A DNA stretch of 64,000 bases, taken from positions 1,399,781 to 1,463,780 of the forward strand of contig NZ_CM001489.1 in the NCBI RefSeq assembly GCF_000262465.1, in the 5' to 3' direction. Under the pieces are notes generated by a model, which worked only from the letters and a program-made list of their open reading frames with translations, did no database searches and had not been told where the DNA came from. This DNA is from Frankia sp. QA3. Lineage in GTDB: Bacteria; Actinomycetota; Actinomycetes; Frankiales; Frankiaceae. The first letter of the stretch is position 1. Every line of letters starts with the position of its first letter. Positions 62,063 to 64,000 of this stretch are shown here, in pieces. The translations under genes and the position numbers were made by a program.

Positions 62063-64000
62063 ATGGCGACCGACCGCGCCGCGGGCCAGGAACGTAGGCT
62101 CGCCGGTCGCTACCGTCTCGGGCGGGTGCTTGGAAGCGGCGGCGGCGGCGTCGTCCGCGAGGGCGAGGACACCCTGCTGCGCCGCCGGGTGGCCATCAAG
62201 GAGGTCCGGCGCCCGCCGGTCGCGTCCCCGGCCGAGCGGGCGGTGCTCAGCGAGCGGGTGCTGCGCGAGGCCCGCGCCGCCGCCCGGCTGCGTCACCCCG
62301 GCCTGGTGACGGTCTACGACGTCCTCGACGCCGACGATCACACGTGGATCGTCATGGAGTACGTCGACGGCACCTCGCTCGCCGACCTCATCCGCGCCTC
62401 GGGCCGGCTGCCCCCGCTGGACGTGGCCCGCATCGGCCTCAGCCTCGCCTACGCCCTGGAGGCGGCCCACCGCGGCGGCGTCGTGCACCGCGACGTCAAG
62501 CCGGGCAACGTCCTCGTCACCGCCGACGGGCAGGCGCGGCTCACCGACTTCGGCATCGCCGTCACCGAGGGGGACGCGACCCTGACCGAGGCGGGGACGC
62601 TCGTCGGCTCGCCCGCCTACATCGCCCCCGAACGTGCCCGCGGCGCCCGGGTGGGTGCCGCCGGTGACGTGTGGGGGCTCGGCGCCACCCTGTTCACGGC
62701 GGTCGAGGGGGTGCCGCCGTTCGAGGGCGACGGGCCGCTGGCCATCCTCGCCGCCGTGGTGGAGGACCGGCGCCGGCCGTTCCAGCACAGCGGGCCCCTG
62801 CGCGGGGTCCTCACCGAGCTGCTGGACTCCGACCCAGCGCGGCGCCCGTCGCTGGCCGAGGCCCGCGGGCGGCTGCGCGAGATCGCCGACCGGCTGGAGG
62901 AGGAGGACCACACCCTCGGCGGGACGCTGGTGGAGATCCCCCAGCCCGACCTGGACGGCGCGGCACCGCCGCCGGCGGCCTTCGTGGCTTCGGCCGCGCT
63001 CCCCGCCCCGGCCGGCGCACCCGCACCCGCGGCCGGGGTGCCGCCCGAGCCGGCGGGTCAGCCCGCCCCCGCCGATCCGTCCGGCCTCGCCGGTGGACCG
63101 AGCTGGGATGCTCCGCCAGGTTCCGCCGGCGAACCCGGTCCGGTCGGTGCGTCCGGGGCCGCCGGCACGCCCGCGTCCCGACCTGACGCGTCCCGACCTG
63201 ACGCGTCCCGACCTGACGCGTCCCGACCTGACGCGGACCGGCCGGCGCGTCGCCGGCGCGTCGCGCTGCTCGCCGGGGTCGCGGCCGCCGTGCTCGCCGC
63301 CGCGGCGATCGTGCTCGGCCTGGTCCTCGCCGGCGGCGGCTCGGAGCCGTCCCGGCCGACCGCCGCCGCGACGTCGCCGGCCACCGGTGCCGCGTCGCCG
63401 GCACCGCGGGCATCGGCGACGTCCACGGCGGGCACGAAGCCGCCCACGGCGACGTCCGCGCCCGCGGGCGGCCCGTCGCCGACGGGAACCCCGTCCGCGC
63501 AGGCCAGCGCGTCGCCCGCCGGGTCGCAGGTGGGCGACGACCTCGGCGCGCTCATCCCGGACACGACCGACCCCGCCGACGCCCCCGACGGCTACACCAC
63601 CCATCGGGACCGCGGCGGATGGTCGGCGGCGCTGCCCGCCGGCTGGCGGACCTCCGAGCGCGGCAACGGGCGGTTGATCACCACCGCGCCGTCCGGCTAC
63701 CCGGACCTGCTGATCGAGGTCCAGCCGAAGGCGGGTCCCTCCGCCATCGGCGCCTGGCACGACCAGGAGCCCGCGGTCCGAGGCAGCTCCGCCGGCTACC
63801 GCCGCCTGTCCATCCGCCCCGCCGACGGCGGCGCCGGGACCAGCGCCGCGATCTGGGAGTTCACCTTCACCTCCGGCGGGCGGACCATTCACGTCCTCGA
63901 CTTCGGCGTGGTGCGCAACGGGCACGGCTACGGGCTGCGCTGGCGCGTCCCCGAGCAGGGCTGGGACGCCGCCCTCGGCCAGATGCGCACGATCGTCGCC
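62063..64000 (+). CDS. Membrane Ser/Thr protein kinase, 3' end outside window
   Basis: At least 646 residues of a Hanks-type kinase; the gene runs off the right edge. The Gly loop is GSGGGG at 24-29, Lys46 is in RRVAIKEV, HRDVKPGN at 142-149, DFG at 162-164, and GTLVGSPAYIAPERARG is the activation segment. A Pro/Ala linker includes four RPDAS pentapeptides encoded by tandem 15-bp repeats (about 63178-63238). One membrane helix follows (VALLAGVAAAVLAAAAIVLG, about 395-420). A Ser/Pro-rich stretch leads to a small extracellular domain (THRDRGGWSAALPAGWRTSE, IWEFTFTSGGRTIHVLDFG) common in actinobacterial kinases. The ATG at 62063 has GGGCGAG upstream. Confidence 0.93.
   Translation, partial: MATDRAAGQERRLAGRYRLGRVLGSGGGGVVREGEDTLLRRRVAIKEVRRPPVASPAERAVLSERVLREARAAARLRHPGLVTVYDVLDADDHTWIVMEYVDGTSLADLIRASGRLPPLDVARIGLSLAYALEAAHRGGVVHRDVKPGNVLVTADGQARLTDFGIAVTEGDATLTEAGTLVGSPAYIAPERARGARVGAAGDVWGLGATLFTAVEGVPPFEGDGPLAILAAVVEDRRRPFQHSGPLRGVLTELLDSDPARRPSLAEARGRLREIADRLEEEDHTLGGTLVEIPQPDLDGAAPPPAAFVASAALPAPAGAPAPAAGVPPEPAGQPAPADPSGLAGGPSWDAPPGSAGEPGPVGASGAAGTPASRPDASRPDASRPDASRPDADRPARRRRVALLAGVAAAVLAAAAIVLGLVLAGGGSEPSRPTAAATSPATGAASPAPRASATSTAGTKPPTATSAPAGGPSPTGTPSAQASASPAGSQVGDDLGALIPDTTDPADAPDGYTTHRDRGGWSAALPAGWRTSERGNGRLITTAPSGYPDLLIEVQPKAGPSAIGAWHDQEPAVRGSSAGYRRLSIRPADGGAGTSAAIWEFTFTSGGRTIHVLDFGVVRNGHGYGLRWRVPEQGWDAALGQMRTIVA

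Overview
The window is very GC-rich, with strong G/C bias at third codon positions, many GTG/TTG starts and GGAGG-type ribosome binding sites. This points to a filamentous actinobacterium. A single-chain pyruvate:ferredoxin oxidoreductase (NifJ type), fused glutamine-dependent NAD synthetase, SigE-like ECF sigma factor, class F sortase, DUF4062 receptor and several TIR/WD40/GTPase genes would suit a Frankia-like genome. The genus is an inference; nothing in the window proves it. I saw no rRNA, tRNA, CRISPR array, integrase or intact transposase.

Layout. 0-9 kb: housekeeping and redox genes (epimerase fragment, M20 dipeptidase, SDR), a TerD-HNH fusion, a diguanylate cyclase, DUF4177 and MarR-epoxide hydrolase. 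9.8-15 kb: a degenerate M48-like membrane protein, a DUF4062-TM-periplasmic-binding receptor and an MFS exporter behind twin palindromes. 15-22.4 kb: NadE divergent from NifJ, then a nitrobindin-like protein and a small hypothetical. 22.4-28.9 kb: FAD oxidoreductase, sirtuin, ECF sigma factor with a coupled membrane protein, TetR and a CDF metal transporter.

28.9-38.5 kb is the most unusual block: a WD40 propeller, two paralogous small P-loop GTPases, an unknown protein with a disordered middle, a dynamin-like GTPase on the other strand, and a membrane Ser/Thr kinase. A fragment resembling the 3' end of the CDF gene lies beyond the dynamin gene, so the five genes between the two copies may be an inserted cassette. 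I suggest it is an NTP-driven conflict or membrane-remodelling system; that is inference.

38.6-48.5 kb: TetR-MFS, a GlxA-like regulator with an HD protein, decayed genes including an Hsp70 fragment, a flavin monooxygenase behind seven 18-bp repeats, an AlkB-like protein and another MFS exporter with a duplicated operator. 48.5-54.7 kb is a gene graveyard: a TnpB relic with an omega-RNA-like right end butted against a corA remnant, broken aldo/keto reductase, TIR-phosphoesterase-WD40, TauD and esterase genes, with intact GNAT, FMN reductase and SGNH hydrolase genes between them. 54.7-64 kb: a three-gene surface operon (DUF4397 Gly/Pro-rich protein, class F sortase, methyltransferase), a 31-residue ORF with a strong Shine-Dalgarno and a perfect 19-bp terminator, a divergent flavin reductase/Rieske oxygenase pair, and a second membrane Ser/Thr kinase running off the end.

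Short tandem duplications of 15-22 bp recur throughout, in coding frames, in spacers and at pseudogene breakpoints. They look like a local engine of change. All family assignments come from reading motifs by eye; no database search was run.
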